Part shown: positions 34,373 to 48,100 of the stretch, one piece after another
How the letters are laid out: every line of letters starts with the position of its first letter
Position numbering within the stretch: the stretch's first letter is position 1
From: Typha latifolia
Lineage: Eukaryota > Streptophyta > Magnoliopsida > Poales > Typhaceae
DNA length: 64,000 nt
Assembly (NCBI GenBank): GCA_019914945.1
Contig: CM034105.1
Span: forward strand, 10,478,001 to 10,542,000
Reading direction: 5' to 3'
Translations under genes and position numbers: made by a program
The notes under the pieces: generated by a model
What the model was told of the DNA's origin: nothing
The model's input: the letters and a program-made list of their open reading frames with translations, nothing else
Database searches by the model: none

Positions 34373-37129
34373 GTGAGGCTCCACTGCTCTCTCTTCCCCT
34401 CTTTGCGCTTAGGGCGAATGACGCAGCTAGTGAGTTTTAACCGAGGCGCGTCAATTGCTGGTTGATGGTTATTTTCAAATCCACTCTTAGGCCTGGGTTC
34501 AGCTCAGCGCCTCTGAGAATTTCTGGAAGGGCTCCGCTCCCGCTAACCCACGGGAAAAGCCTGCAAATTCTTAATTTAATCTTAATTTTCAGTTTTTTCT
34601 AATTTTACAACTAAAATTTAGACTGTTAATAATAGTCTCGCTCTGGAATGGCTCTTTGTAATGCCGCAGTGTTTTTCTCTGCGGATCACGTTATACTATT
34701 AGTATACAATGCTTTGATTCATGTAAGTATAGGCTTTGCATAAAATGCTTCAATGCTTTGATGTCGATCTGCAATAGCCAATAGGAGAAATACGTTAGAA
34801 TTGATGTCAATATACAGTAGGAGAAATTAGAATTTTTTACCATATGTTATATTGGTTGACAATAGATTAAAAATGTAAGGATTTTTAATATAGCAATACT
34901 TTAAATAAATATACAATATAAAATACTAATAAAATTTAAAAAATAAAAATAATTAAGTAATTAAGATTGTTAGTTTGTTACTTATGTATCTAAATGTCTA
35001 AATTTATTTTTTCTTATACAATTGCAATATAGCACACCCTGGGGTCGGATGATATATCCTCTTTTATCGGTGATATGACATCCAATTCGGACTCCTAATT
35101 CTGCCTAGTATTTTCTTACCAAACATGAGATTATGGTGGGTCTACGGATAACTAATCCAATTTTATTTTTAATTTTGTCTAGTATTTTTGTACCAAATAT
35201 GAGATTTACGTGGTGCTAACGATTTAATAACTATCTTTGTAGCTCCAGAATGTTTTGATTTATGTTCTTACCTATAATCTGGATATACCAAGAGAGATGT
35301 ACGGTCTAATGAGGGTACTATGAAATATTTACTCATGGGTGGGGCAAGCTCTTCTATTCTGGTTCATAGTTTCTCTTGGATATATGGTTTACCAGGCGGG
35401 AGATCGAGCTTCAAAAAATAGTGAATTGTCTTAACACAATCCTCATAATTTATTTGTTTTAGGATTGTCCTCTTTGTAAGGAGAAGTGGTTTGTAATATG
35501 AATTGGGTCATATCAGATTACATCATAGGGATATTAGGCTTGATGGATTGAGTTTATTTGTCTTTTAATTAATACATGCTTATGCAAGTCTTTAAAGTAA
35601 GTCTAGTTAAGTCATATAAGTCACTAAGGTAAGTCCAATTAAGTCATGCAAGTCTCTAAGGCAAATTCTAGTTTGATTCGTATAAATTTTTAGGACTAGT
35701 CTAAGGTATGTTTTAATTCGAAGTGTATAAGTCTTTAGGGCTAGTCCGAGTAAGGTTTATTGTACTCGACTTCTATATATAGAGGGGTTGGGCTTTTTTT
35801 GTTAATTATCCAATCATCCAAGTATCAAAGCATTGAGAATTAATTGAGTTTAGTTATTTTCTTATTACCGCATTTATCGTAATCGTAGTTCGAAGTGTAT
35901 AAGTCTTTATCTTCATAAGAGTTAATCGTAATCATAGAACTCTTCTAAGCACTCAAACCTTAGTCACCATCCTCTACCACGAGCCACCTTACTATACGGC
36001 CGTCCACCACCAACCTCGGCTGTCCACCACCCTCCGACGACTGCCATGATATCGAATATTTACCAATCTATCCCGTTTTGACATTCCTCTATTAATTTAT
36101 TTATATCTTTTCATCTCGACCTCCTATTTAGCTGAAATCAAAACCATTAGAATTCTAACTTTTGAGGTTACTATCATACTAATTTTTATAACTTTCTTAC
36201 GTCCAGATATATCCAAATTTGGTCCGTAACAAGTTGATGGAGAACATATTATTTTTGATGAAATTTTGTTGTTAGTTCTATTTTACTTATTCTTTCATAT
36301 TTTCTCTTTTCTATTCTTGTGATGGTGATCACAAAATTTCTTTGCCCATTGTGCCGCATAGCAGCTAAAAGAATCTTCTTATTACTAAGCCGCTTTATAC
36401 GTTTTCCATTTCTGCTAATTGTTGTCTCATGCTTTGAAGAGCTGTTCGTAGATCGTATGTCCTTCATGCATCTTCCTTACCTGGAATACTATACCCATCT
36501 TATTATATATGACTCCAAGATTGTCTATGGAAATGAAAACATAATAAACGTATTCCTGTGAGAGAAGTGAAAGCCACCACAACAATATAACTTTATTTAT
36601 CCAAAATGATTACACATCATTAACATACATAGTGAAGCAAAGAACATTTCAACAAAGTTGTAAACACACTAGGACAAGCAGCAAAAATTGAGTTAGGTTT
36701 AATCAGGATAGAGATGTAATCTTAAGTCCAATTGCAACTAATTTAGCATGCATGTTTATAACTACTTTGCTGATATTCTAGAACTAGGAGTCCAGTCTTC
36801 CTCATTATGGCCTACTATTTCTATCATATTGGGGATGTTAAAGTAGTTTATCCATAGCACAAAAGGAGCATAAACTTCAATTCCAATCAATTTTATTTTT
36901 GTTTTTCTTAGTGTGATTTTATATTAATCTATTATGTTAAAAGAAACTGCATCCATACATCCAGTACACATTTGAAGCTTAGGGCCCTTCAAGTGCAGTT
37001 TCTTTTTCTGTTAAAGACCTAACAACTCTCATTTTCGGCAGTTTGATGTTTTAAAAGTACTGTTATTTGCTGTTAAGAGTTGTCGCAGACACTTTTCAAA
37101 CTAGAGAAGGAGCAACTGCTGTTTTTCAG
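34373..37129 (+). other. Probable 5'-UTR intron of PSF3 (2.76 kb)
   Basis: Starts GTGAGG and ends with a polypyrimidine tract plus CAG just before the coding exon. It is AT-rich and contains a diverged family A LTR at 35492-36231. No coding region inside could be supported; frames at 36249-36561 lack motifs. Confidence 0.45.
35492..36231 (+). mobile_element. Diverged LTR, family A, copy 2
   Basis: Starts TGTAATATGAATTGGG, contains TCTATATATAGAGG, then the family's conserved GTCCACCA, CCACCCTCC and ATCGAATATTTACC phrases, and ends TTGGTCCGTAACA. The end CTTACGT(C/A)CAGAT is shared with the copy at 60137-60706. It is longer (about 740 bp) owing to several degenerate repeats of AAGTC..TAAGG in its first half. 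No clear target duplication was found. Confidence 0.5.
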
Positions 37130-37143
37130 TTCTGCCAAAAGCA

Positions 37144-40100
37144 ATGGCTAGATATTATGACATGGATGACATTCTCATGGAAGAGGAGGTCAGAACACTT
37201 AATAATGTGTGCATACATCTCAGTGGCAAGGTTATTGACCGATTTTCTGTTGACATTGATGTTATGTTTGGCAGCCTATTTCAGTTGTTTTTCAAGTGGG
37301 AGCTCATGGAGTTGGCCTGCTAGATCCTGGTTCTGAGACAAACAGTGTAAGTTTCTGATCATGTGCAAATAGCTCTTTGCTGTCTAGTTCTAATAATCTG
37401 TCCTCCTCATCTAGGTTGAAAAGGGTGCTAAGGTGGACTTACCATTTTGGCTTTCTCATGAGTTGTTCCTGAGACAAGTATTATCAATTAATTCTCCTGC
37501 CTGCTTCAGCCAAAAGTATGTTCAGTTTCCTTATACACTGCTATTTTGTATTCGACAACTTGATTTCGTTGTGTATATTCTGGAAATATATTGCTATCCA
37601 TTCATTTGAAAAGAGATAAGAAGAGAGTTGGTTATGGGTTAGGAAGTAGAAGTAGATTAATTTCTACAATGATATGACCTACTTAATTGTTAGAAGTTTG
37701 CATTATATACAACTTAACAATGATGATCATGCCGATCCTAGTTGGCAGAGGGTGTGTCGGTCGGCATGGCTTCGGTACGCCCCTGCGTACCATTGACATA
37801 TTTTTAATAAATTCTTTAAGGTATTTAAAGATGTTTATAGTGTTTTTGGCACGATAATCCCTAGCTTTTGGGTTGAATATATGTATTAAATTCTACATTA
37901 GTCTTTTATCCATAGATAATGTTGTAAATAATCTATTTTATTAAAAATATAACAACAGGTACATAGAAAGATGATTGAATACCTAATATGATTGAAGAAG
38001 ACATTCATTTTTTGATAATAATTCAAAGTTGACACTAAAATCTAGTTGAAGGTAATTAATCTAACAATTCCTATATCAAATTTGACCAAATTTGAATGAA
38101 TTTGACGTATCAATTTCGGATTTTCAAAAATTAGAGGAAATTTAATTATATTGAAATTTTAGCTAAAAATTTGCAAATATAAAATTTTGGGTTTAAATCA
38201 ACTGATATGAAGTTAATCTAGCTTGTACATCCAAAATTAGTTTTTGAAGTGTAAAAACATAAAAAATAACAATAAAAAACTCGTGTCGATGCAAAGCAAA
38301 GTCATGCCCTCATTGGCACAACAAGTGCCGGTCGGCAGAGGTGTGCCGATTGGCATGACCATTATTGCTCATTGATATCTATAAATCTGTAGGTATCCAG
38401 GTAAGTGCTTCCTCCATGATAATTTCAAAAGTGGCATATGCTATAAGATAGGATATCCCTTGAATCATACAAGACATATAATACCCCTAGTTCTGGGATG
38501 GTTGAAATTTTGAGTTACTTTATCCAGTTTGTAACTAATACTTTGCATTACTGAATCATTCAACTTTGCTAGATTTTCTTGCTTTGATGGAGAAGTAAAT
38601 TACTTGATGATAAGTTGAACATAACAAAGAAAATCAAAATGTTACTGATTATGACATTAGCAAATTGTCTACAACAATGCTACAGGACTAGAAAGGAAAT
38701 CAAGGCTGATGCAGCATGCGTGGATCTTAGGACTCGCTGCCCCTACTTTTATGAGTTAGGTTGCAAAATTGTTCCTCTGTAAGTCTTTATCCTTTAAGCT
38801 GCCATATATTGTGTTTGCTTTTGATGATATTATTTTGTATTATAGGTTCAGTTATCAAGATTTAAGATGCGTGATTATTCAAGTATTACATGAGATGTGT
38901 GATAAAGATACAACTATGAAGCCAACTTTGCTATTACACTTTTCTGATGATTTTATACAGAATATGTAGAATAAGTGCCATTTTCAATATCTAGGATTTT
39001 TTCTATGCTAAAATAAATAAAATCATGGTTTGCAAAATTGGCTGATCTCGATCCTGTCCCTAAACTAGTTTTTTGCTCTAGAATTGGCCAGGGTTGGATT
39101 TCTTCTCTCACCTCTCACACTTCACTAATCTCATTTGGTGGTTGATCCTGTGAGCTCCCTTTAGCTATTCTGCACTCTAGTGAATTTAGGTGGGTGTTTT
39201 TTTTCCATTTTTCGTCTCTCTGTACACTCTTTAGCTCTGATTTTTTTATTGCTGCAAAACAATTGTAAAAAGAGAGATATCTCTTCATCTTGCTTTTGTA
39301 GCAGTAATTTATGAGCATAAAAATTTACTAAATTTAGGTCGGAATTCATTATGATTTTGAGTGAGCTTTTTTTTTTTTTTAAATTTTTTAAGCTTCATAT
39401 GTGACTAATTTTTGTTTTCTTATTTTTCTACTATTATTTCTAAATTGTTAGAATTTTTTTTGCATTTTTAAATAATATTTAGAATTTTATGTAATTAAAA
39501 AATAATCTGATTATGGTGGGTAGGGTGTACACGAGTCGAGTTCGAGCGAACTGAGTTGAGCTCGGCTCGGCTCAAAATGGATATTACTCTAGCTCGGCTC
39601 GAGCTCGAGATCAAGACGAGCTAATTAATAGAGGCTCAGTTCGGCTCCCCTCATACTAATATTGAGTTGGCCCGACTCGAGTGGCTCGTTTCTAAAATGT
39701 TAAATATTATTTTTGGAGAGAACACATTTTAATGTTTAAGAGATGATATGTAAAGGCCATTTTAATTTTTTTCACTTTCGATATAGGTCTAAAGTTATAA
39801 CTTCATTTAAAAAATTTAATACACTACATAGAAAAATTTACCATCTATGAATTGAACACGAGTCATGGGTGAGAATAAAAGTATTCTTACCAATTGTGCT
39901 AGATAACCTTAGATAAATAAGTAGACTTAATATAATAATATATATTTTGAGCTAATTCAGCTCGGCTCGACTCATTTAGAGCTCTAAATGAGTTAAGCTT
40001 ACGAGCCTCGTGAGCCAGTGAGCTTTTTTGACAGCCCTAGTAATTTGAAAGGCAGCTGCAGATAACGGGCAGTCACCTCACTAGCTAGTGCTAAGGCAGA

Positions 40101-43100
40101 AGGGGGGTGACAAGGCAGCCTAGCATTTTTATATTAAAAAAAATTTATATATAATATATTTATAATTTTTAATGCTAATATAGTATATATAGAATTTGTA
40201 ACGATGCACTGTGCTACAGTATCAAATAACATAATCACAATTCACAATTTACAATTGTAAAGAGTTCATAAACATCACAACTGAATATCTGAAACAAATA
40301 ACATGATCAAAGATTAAAAATCATCAAATTCATAAAAAGTTCACAAAATTCACAACCAAATATCTAAAACAAATAATATGATCAAAGATTCAAAATTATC
40401 AAATTCACAATAAGTTCACAATTATCGTATCCAAATATCTAACATGTTCACAATCATCACAAGAATCATATTTATAATAAGTTCACATTCAAAATTAGAT
40501 TTCTAGTGTTCTTTACAATCTTCGAGTGGAGCTTCATTTGCCAACAAATTATCATCTGAATCATTATCAAGCTTTAGCTCAACATAATCACCGTCTTTTG
40601 TTTTCTTATTTGACTGGATCAATTGCTCATCTAGAGAATTGGATGGAGTGCTACTAGTAGTAGCTTGAGCAACTCTAGCGCTCTTAATAATAAAAATTCT
40701 TTCACACCTGATGCTTTTGTCACCATCTCTCAAGCTAACCCTTCACCTGGGAAGACCTCTTATTCTTGAGGATCATTATTTGACTAATCAATTGCATTAT
40801 TTCTCTCTTTTGAAGCCATAGGATCTTTTTTTTTGTTATCTTTCGATCTTTTTCTCTTGTATTAAATTGTACATAAATTAGATCATTAAATCTTTTCACT
40901 TCTAATCTATTTCTCTTCTTTGAATGAATCTAATATCAAAGACCAAATTAATATGAGTCGATTATAATTTAGAATCGACAACTTAATCAATACAATAATA
41001 CATTACCCATTCAAATGAGCTCTAATTTCTTCCAAATCTAGACGAGTTACATGTCAAATTAAAAATCTTAATTGTTATGTTGTTTAGGTAAAAGGTGTCA
41101 CCTCCATACACACTTCACCAATGAACTAATAATCGGATAAATTAGAAAGTAACTTAGTAATGTATTAACAGACATAAATGATAAGACTAAAAGACATGCT
41201 TGATTACAAACAATGTTTTGAAAGGCGGCCACGGATGGCAGGTGGTCTAGCATTTTTAATATAAAAAAATTATAAATAAATAAATAAACATATATAATAT
41301 ACATAATCATAATTCACAACCATAATAACATAAATACATAAATAGCAACAAGTTCTAAAATAAAATACTAAATAATATAATCACAATTCACAACCATAAT
41401 AACATAATCACAATTCACAATCACAATAACATAACTATAATTCACAACTATAATAACATAAATACATCATCAAAGATTCAAAATTATCACAACCATAAGT
41501 TCCTAGCAACAAGTTCACAATCATAAGTCATAATAAATAATATGATAAAACATATCAAAATCATAAGGTCCATAACAAATAACATATAATCAAAAATTCA
41601 AAATTATCAAATTCATAACAAGTTCACAATTATAATATAAAGGCCATCTTCTAATCTTTTTCACAATCTATGAGAGGAACTTCATCTACTAAAAGATTAT
41701 CATCGGAATCATCATCAAATTCTAGCTCAACATCATCCTCATCATCTGTTTCTTCATCCGACTCAATTAATTGCTCATCTAGAGAAGTGGAAGGAGTGCT
41801 ACTAGTAGTAGCTTGAGTAGATCTAGTGCTCCTTCTTGATCTTAAATATTCTTTGACCCTTGATGCTTCTGTCACTTTCTCCCAAGTTAACCCTTCACCC
41901 AGAAAGACCTCTTGCTCTACATGATTATTATCCAACCATTCCCTTGCATTATTTCTTTCTTTTGAAACGACTGGATCTTTCTCTTTTGCTATCTTTCGAT
42001 CCTTCATTCTTGCATTAAATTGTACATAAACAAGATCATTTAGCCTTTCACTTCCAATCTATTTCTCTTCTTTGAATGAATTTGAAATCATCAAATCAAA
42101 GACTAAATCAATTTGATAATAAAATTCATCAATTTAGCTTAGTCAATACAATGATTAATGATATATTACCCATTCAAAGGAGCTCTAATTTCTTTCACAT
42201 CCTGAGGAGCTACATGTTAAATTAAGAATCTTAACCGCCATACATTTCAAGTAGGGGGCACCGGCTCCATATACACTCCACCAATGAGCTATAACCATAA
42301 AAATTAAAAAGTAACTTAGTAACATACAAAGAATAAAATTGTAAAAGACATATTTTACACTTTTACAACATATGCTAATTAATAATTATTACCTGGGTTG
42401 AATTCATCATTAATAACTTCTTTTGTCAATCTTGCTAGTGGTCTCCCAAATATCCCAGTGGCATCCTTATATGCTTTTATCTCCACATTTGAAATGTGAA
42501 CTTGAATGGTTTGATCTGGATAAAAGTTCTCAATACAACTAAAAACACCATCCATTACATTAAAGTCAGTCTCCATCTCATCCAAATCTCTATAAAAATA
42601 GTATGGATTTAAGTAATATGCAGTAGCGTGGAGATGTGTATCAAGCTTTCTATTTGTGTAGTGATCAATTGCATCTAAAAAGGGCTTGGAAGATGTCTCA
42701 TTATTATTGAAAATATTCTTTATTTCTTTCTTGACATCTTTCAATCCACCATATATGAATCCCATTGGTGGCATTTTTTCACCATCAATAACTCGTAGCA
42801 ACTTCACCAAAGGAGTGAATACTTTAATTGCTAATGACACTTGCCTCCAAAATTGGTTATTGAGGATAGTAGAATAAACCCTCTTTCCTTTAGTAGTTTT
42901 TGACCATTTGCAACTTAAAAATTCATCGGAAGTAAACATAAGTCTTAATTTTTCTTTCTTCTCCAAAATACTCTGTAATGTGAGAAATGAAGTGGCAAAT
43001 CTTGTAACCTCGGGTCTCATGATCTCCCTTTTTTGTGTAAACTGACGCATCAAACTTAATGTTTTGTGATGTCCATAAATGAACACAGTGATTTCCTTTC

Positions 43101-45048
43101 CACGTTCAATTGAACCCTTAATCCTTCATTCCTTTGATATCATCTCTAACATCAAATCTATACAGTGGGTAGCACAAGATGTCCAATATATACGAGAATA
43201 ATTTTGCTTTAGCAACCGTGCAACTGCTAAATTAGCAACAGCATTATCAGTCACAACTTGAAGTACATTTTCCTCTCCCACTTCCTTGATACCCTCAACA
43301 ACAATATTGTGAATGTATTCACCTGTATGTGAATCTTTAGAACAATCAACTGAACGTAGAAAACTAATCCCCAGCTCACAATTGACACATAAATTCATAA
43401 TGCTTCTTCCTTTTCGATCTGTCCAAGCATCAGTTAAAATGGAGCAGCCATTTTTCTTCCATGCAGCTCTATGGTTCTCTAAATCATCATTTGTTTTAGT
43501 CACTTGCTTCTTCAAACGTGACTCACGTAACTCATGCATAGTTGCCGGCTTGAACCACCCCGGACCATACTGACCAACTGCTTCGATCAAAACATGAAAT
43601 GATTTATCAGTAACAGCATTAAAGGGAATGCCACACTTATAAACCCAATGAGCTAAGTACATTAGCACTCTATCTCTTTATTCTTTTGCAAAAGTATCTT
43701 TTATATTTGTCTGTACCATCTTCCCCCGCTCTCTAATTGAAACTTTTGGATCAATAGATGTGTATTTGTCTAAAGGATCTCTACTTCTTGGCCTTTTACT
43801 TCCAACTTCTAAAATTTCTGGATCTTTCTTTTCTCCAAATATATTTACTTCTGTTCTCAATTCTGCTTCCTTTTTTGATTTATCCTCTCTTCTCCTTTTG
43901 TTCCCCTCTATATGCTCTTTAATAATTTTTTTGCCTCATCCTGTAGCTTTTGGACAAGGCGCAAGATCACCTCTAACATGAGCAATATGCTTCTTAAATC
44001 TATTAATTCCTCCCTTAGTAATCTTCCCACAAAATCTACATTTTACCGTGTTGGCATCGATTTTATTTGGAAGGTATCCATATTGCCACCCTGGATCATT
44101 GGAGCCAATAGGCACAAAAAATTCAGATGAAGTTGACCCAACCACAGACGGTGTTTGAGAGGAATTAGTGGTCATATTTGACTACCTGTATTCTGTAATG
44201 AAATTGGGCAAAAAACAAATATGATTGATAATTCATAATTCATATTTCAGACTTAAAAATAGTAATTAATTACTACTTTACCTCCTCTAGTAAAATAGAT
44301 AGTAAGATATTTAGTTATTTACTAATTATTGATTACTAATTTACTCTCTAGTTAATACTTAATAACTTAATCCAGTAATTTACTAATTCAAGAGAAAGGT
44401 TAGAAACAGATTAACACTAAAAATTAACTCACTATTAAATCTTAATTTCTGAATTAATTAGAGGAGTTAAGAAATAAGAAACAGAGAAAACATATTATCA
44501 GACAATTACTGAATTAGTTTCTGAATCAAATAATTAACAATCTTAAATCTTAATTAACAGAATTAGAGATAGATTATCACTTATGACCATTAATTAATAG
44601 AATTAGAGACAGAATTAAGAAATGAGGAACTAAGTAATAAGAAATAGAGAAAAACTGAAAAACATATTATCACTTATCAGATAGCTAAATTAATTTATGA
44701 ATTAAGTAATTAACAATTATTAACAGATTACTAATTAACATTTCAAGTATTCAACAAATTAGCAGAATACCAGATAACTACTTCAATTAATTTCTAAATT
44801 AACTAGAGGAATTAAGTAATAAGAAACACTGAAACAGAGAAAAACTGAAAAACATATTATCAGATAATTACTAAATTAATTTCTGAATGAAGTAATTAAC
44901 CATCATTAACTAATTAACGAACATATTATCATTATTATCATATAATTACTAAGTAACTAACAGTGTTAAGATTTAACTACTTTAGACAGAATTGAAAATT
45001 AAAAAAAAATTTAACTACTTCGGTGTGAGACAGTGAAAATGTGAGAGA

Positions 45049-45111
<63 letters not shown>

Positions 45112-48100
45112 GAGAGGGGCCCATACCTCTGCAGCGATTGCAGGCGCAGCTAGAGCGGGCGCAGTGAGAGAGAGGGCGCAGCGAGAGAGAAAGGGCGCAG
45201 TGAGAGAGAGAGAGCGCAGCGAAAGAGAGAGGGCACACTGAGAGAGGGCGTAGCGAGAGAGAGAGAGGGCGCAGCGAGAGAGAGATTAGGGATTTAGGGA
45301 TTTTAGTGAGAGAGAGAGGAAATATTAATGGTTAATGGTTTGGTTAGTTTTTTTAGTGGATAGTGGATAATCCGATCCACTATCGCCAAACCCAAGAAGG
45401 CGGGTTTGGCGGGCCAAAGCGCTAGCCCGCCTTATCAGCCCGTGCGGCCTGCTAGCTTTTTTTAGCATTTAGGCGGCCCGCCAATGCGGCAGACCACCTT
45501 CTACCAGCGCCAGGACGAGTGGCGGGGCGGCTGGTGCGCCGCCCTGGCGGCCGCCTTTTCCGCTTTTCAATACATTGATTACAAATGTTAAACTATTAAA
45601 TATATCTGGGTTGATTTCATCGTTATTAACTTTTCTTGCTAATCTTGTTAGTGGTCTGCCAAAATTTTTAGTAGCATCTTTATATGCTCTCATCTCCACA
45701 TTTATAATGTGCACTTGAATGGACATATTTTGGTAGAAGTTATCAATACAATTAAGAACACCATTCATTACGTTTACATCACTCTTCATTTTATGACAAT
45801 CTCTATAAAAGTAGTATGGATTTAAATAATATGCAGTAGCATAGACATGCATATTAAGCTTTCCATTTATGCAGTGATCAATTGCATTGAGGAACAACTT
45901 GCAAGAAGTCTCATTATTACTGAAAATATTCTTAATTTCCTTTTTAACATCCTTCAACCCACCATATATAAATTCTATTAGTGGCCTTATTTTATTATCA
46001 ACAACTCGAAGTAACTTAACCAAGAGTGAAAATTTTAACTGCTAATGACACTTACCTCTAAAATTGATTATTGAGAATAGTAGAGTAAGCTATCTTTCCC
46101 TAAGCAGTTTTTGATCATTTTTATGTTAAATATTCATCAGAAGTAAACATAAGTCTTAATTTTTCTTTCTTCTCTAAAAGACTTTGTAATGTAAGAAAAG
46201 AAGTAGCAAATCTTGTAATTCTAGGTCTCATGATCTCCTTTTTATTGTGTGAATTGACGCATCATTACTTAATGTCTTATGACATCCATAAATGAATACC
46301 GTGATTTATCTCCTATGTTCAATTGCTCCTTTAATCATTCGTTCCTTAGATATCCTCTCCAATATTAAATATATACAATAGGTGGCATAAGATATTCAGT
46401 ATATGTGGGGATCAATGAAGCACGAACACCTCTCCCAGGAGGTGTCCGTGTCCAACACGTGTCGGACACGTGTCTGGAGTTTCCAAAAAAAATAAATATC
46501 GAACACTGTTGGGACATGGGTGGGGACACAGGCGGTATTTTAGATAATGTTTAACGGGTCGGGTAAGGTTTGGTCAAATGTTGTTAACTCGGATCCAAAC
46601 CTGATAATAAAATCTAAAACCCAAATCGTCGTTCTCACCTTCACTGTTGAGCGACGAATCGTCTGATTGAAGCCCTAAAACCCTCGAGCAGCTGCCGAGG
46701 GACTATTCAAGGCGCGACGGGCTGTTGAGCGAGCGTGACGAGCTAAGCATGGTTAGGATGCATGTTCTTCTCTCTCCCTGTCTGTCTCTCTCTCTATGTT
46801 CCTCCCTTCCTCTCTCCCTCCCTTTCTCATTCTCTGTCTCTTCCTCCCTCCCTCCCTTTCTCTCATTCTCTCTGTCTTTCTCTCTGTCTGTCTCTTCCTA
46901 ACTCCCTCCCTCTCTCTCATTATCTCTCTCTGTCTTTGTTTCTATCTCTTCCTCTCTCCCTCCCTCTGTCTCTCTCTCTGTCTATGTCTCTGTCTCTTCC
47001 TCCCTCCCTTTCTCTTATTCTCTCTCTGTCTCTCTCTGTCGCTGTCTCTCTCTCATTCTCTCGCTGTCTCACTCTCTCTCTATTAAATTATTTTAATTTA
47101 TGTTAGTATTTTAATCTCTGTTATTAAATTGTTAAATAGTGTTAAAGCTTCTCTATCTGTTAAATTGTTAATCTACTAATACATATCTCTTTATTAATGT
47201 AGTTTTATTGCGTTTGAAGAAAAATGAATACTGAAAATAGTGCTGATTCTAGTCAAAATACAGTATCTTATGTGGATGATAATGCTCATTTCTAGAGATA
47301 TGTTACTAAGATGGAGAAATTGGGAGAAGGTGGAGAAAATCATAACTTTAGATGTAATTATTGTCAACAAGTCTACAAGGAATCATATTATAGAGTAAAG
47401 GCTCATTTGCTGAAAATTAGTGGGCATGGAATTAGATGTTGTCCAAAAGTGAGTAGTGAACATGTTATGGAAATGAAAAGGGTTGTTGATATGGCCGAGT
47501 TGAGAATTAAAAATTCGATGTCTAAACAAATTCCTTTGCTAAAATTTGGACAAGCGGTATCTTCTAGTAGCTCAGTTGGAAGTTTAGGTTTTGATATGGG
47601 AGGAACATCAAGAAAAAAAAGAGTAACATGAATGACACCTATTGAGAAGTTATTTAATTTTGGTGTTCACAATCAATTATATTGTGAGATTGCAAGAATG
47701 TTTTATTCAGTTGGGTTGCCTTTTCATCTGGCAAGAAACCCTCACTATGTTAGAGCCTTTCAATTTACAGTAAATAATAATATTTCTGGATTTGTGCCTC
47801 TTGGCTATAATATGTTGAGAACTACACTACTCCAACAAAAGAGAGCAAATATTAAGATGTTGCTAAACCCTATTAGAAGCACATGGGGGGAGAAAGGGTT
47901 AAGTATTTTATGTGATGGTTGGACTGATGCACAGAGGAAATCACTTATAAATTTTTTAGCGGTGACTGAGAGTGGGCCTATGTTCTTGAGAGCCGTGAAT
48001 TGTGAAGGAGAATATAAAGACAAATTTTTTATCTCTAATTTGATCATTAAAATCATTGAAGAAGTTGGACCTCATAATATAGTTCGAGTGGTTACGGATA

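Noticed and set aside
36249..36561. Frames of 72-80 codons on both strands
   Set aside because: No family motif, no splice or promoter context; lies in the probable 5'-UTR intron of PSF3.
37144..38969. PSF3 as a truncated pseudogene ending shortly after exon 4
   Set aside because: The missing C-terminal exons were found at 55494-55854 with matching phase, so the gene is complete but split by a long intron.
40230..41600. Regularly spaced AT-rich repeats, considered as CRISPR-like or satellite
   Set aside because: Units are degenerate without unique spacers, and the sequence belongs to the hAT 3' region in a plant genome.
46762..47106. Frames of about 100 codons encoding Ser/Leu/Pro repeats
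   Set aside because: They are translations of the CT-rich array in the nested hAT leader.
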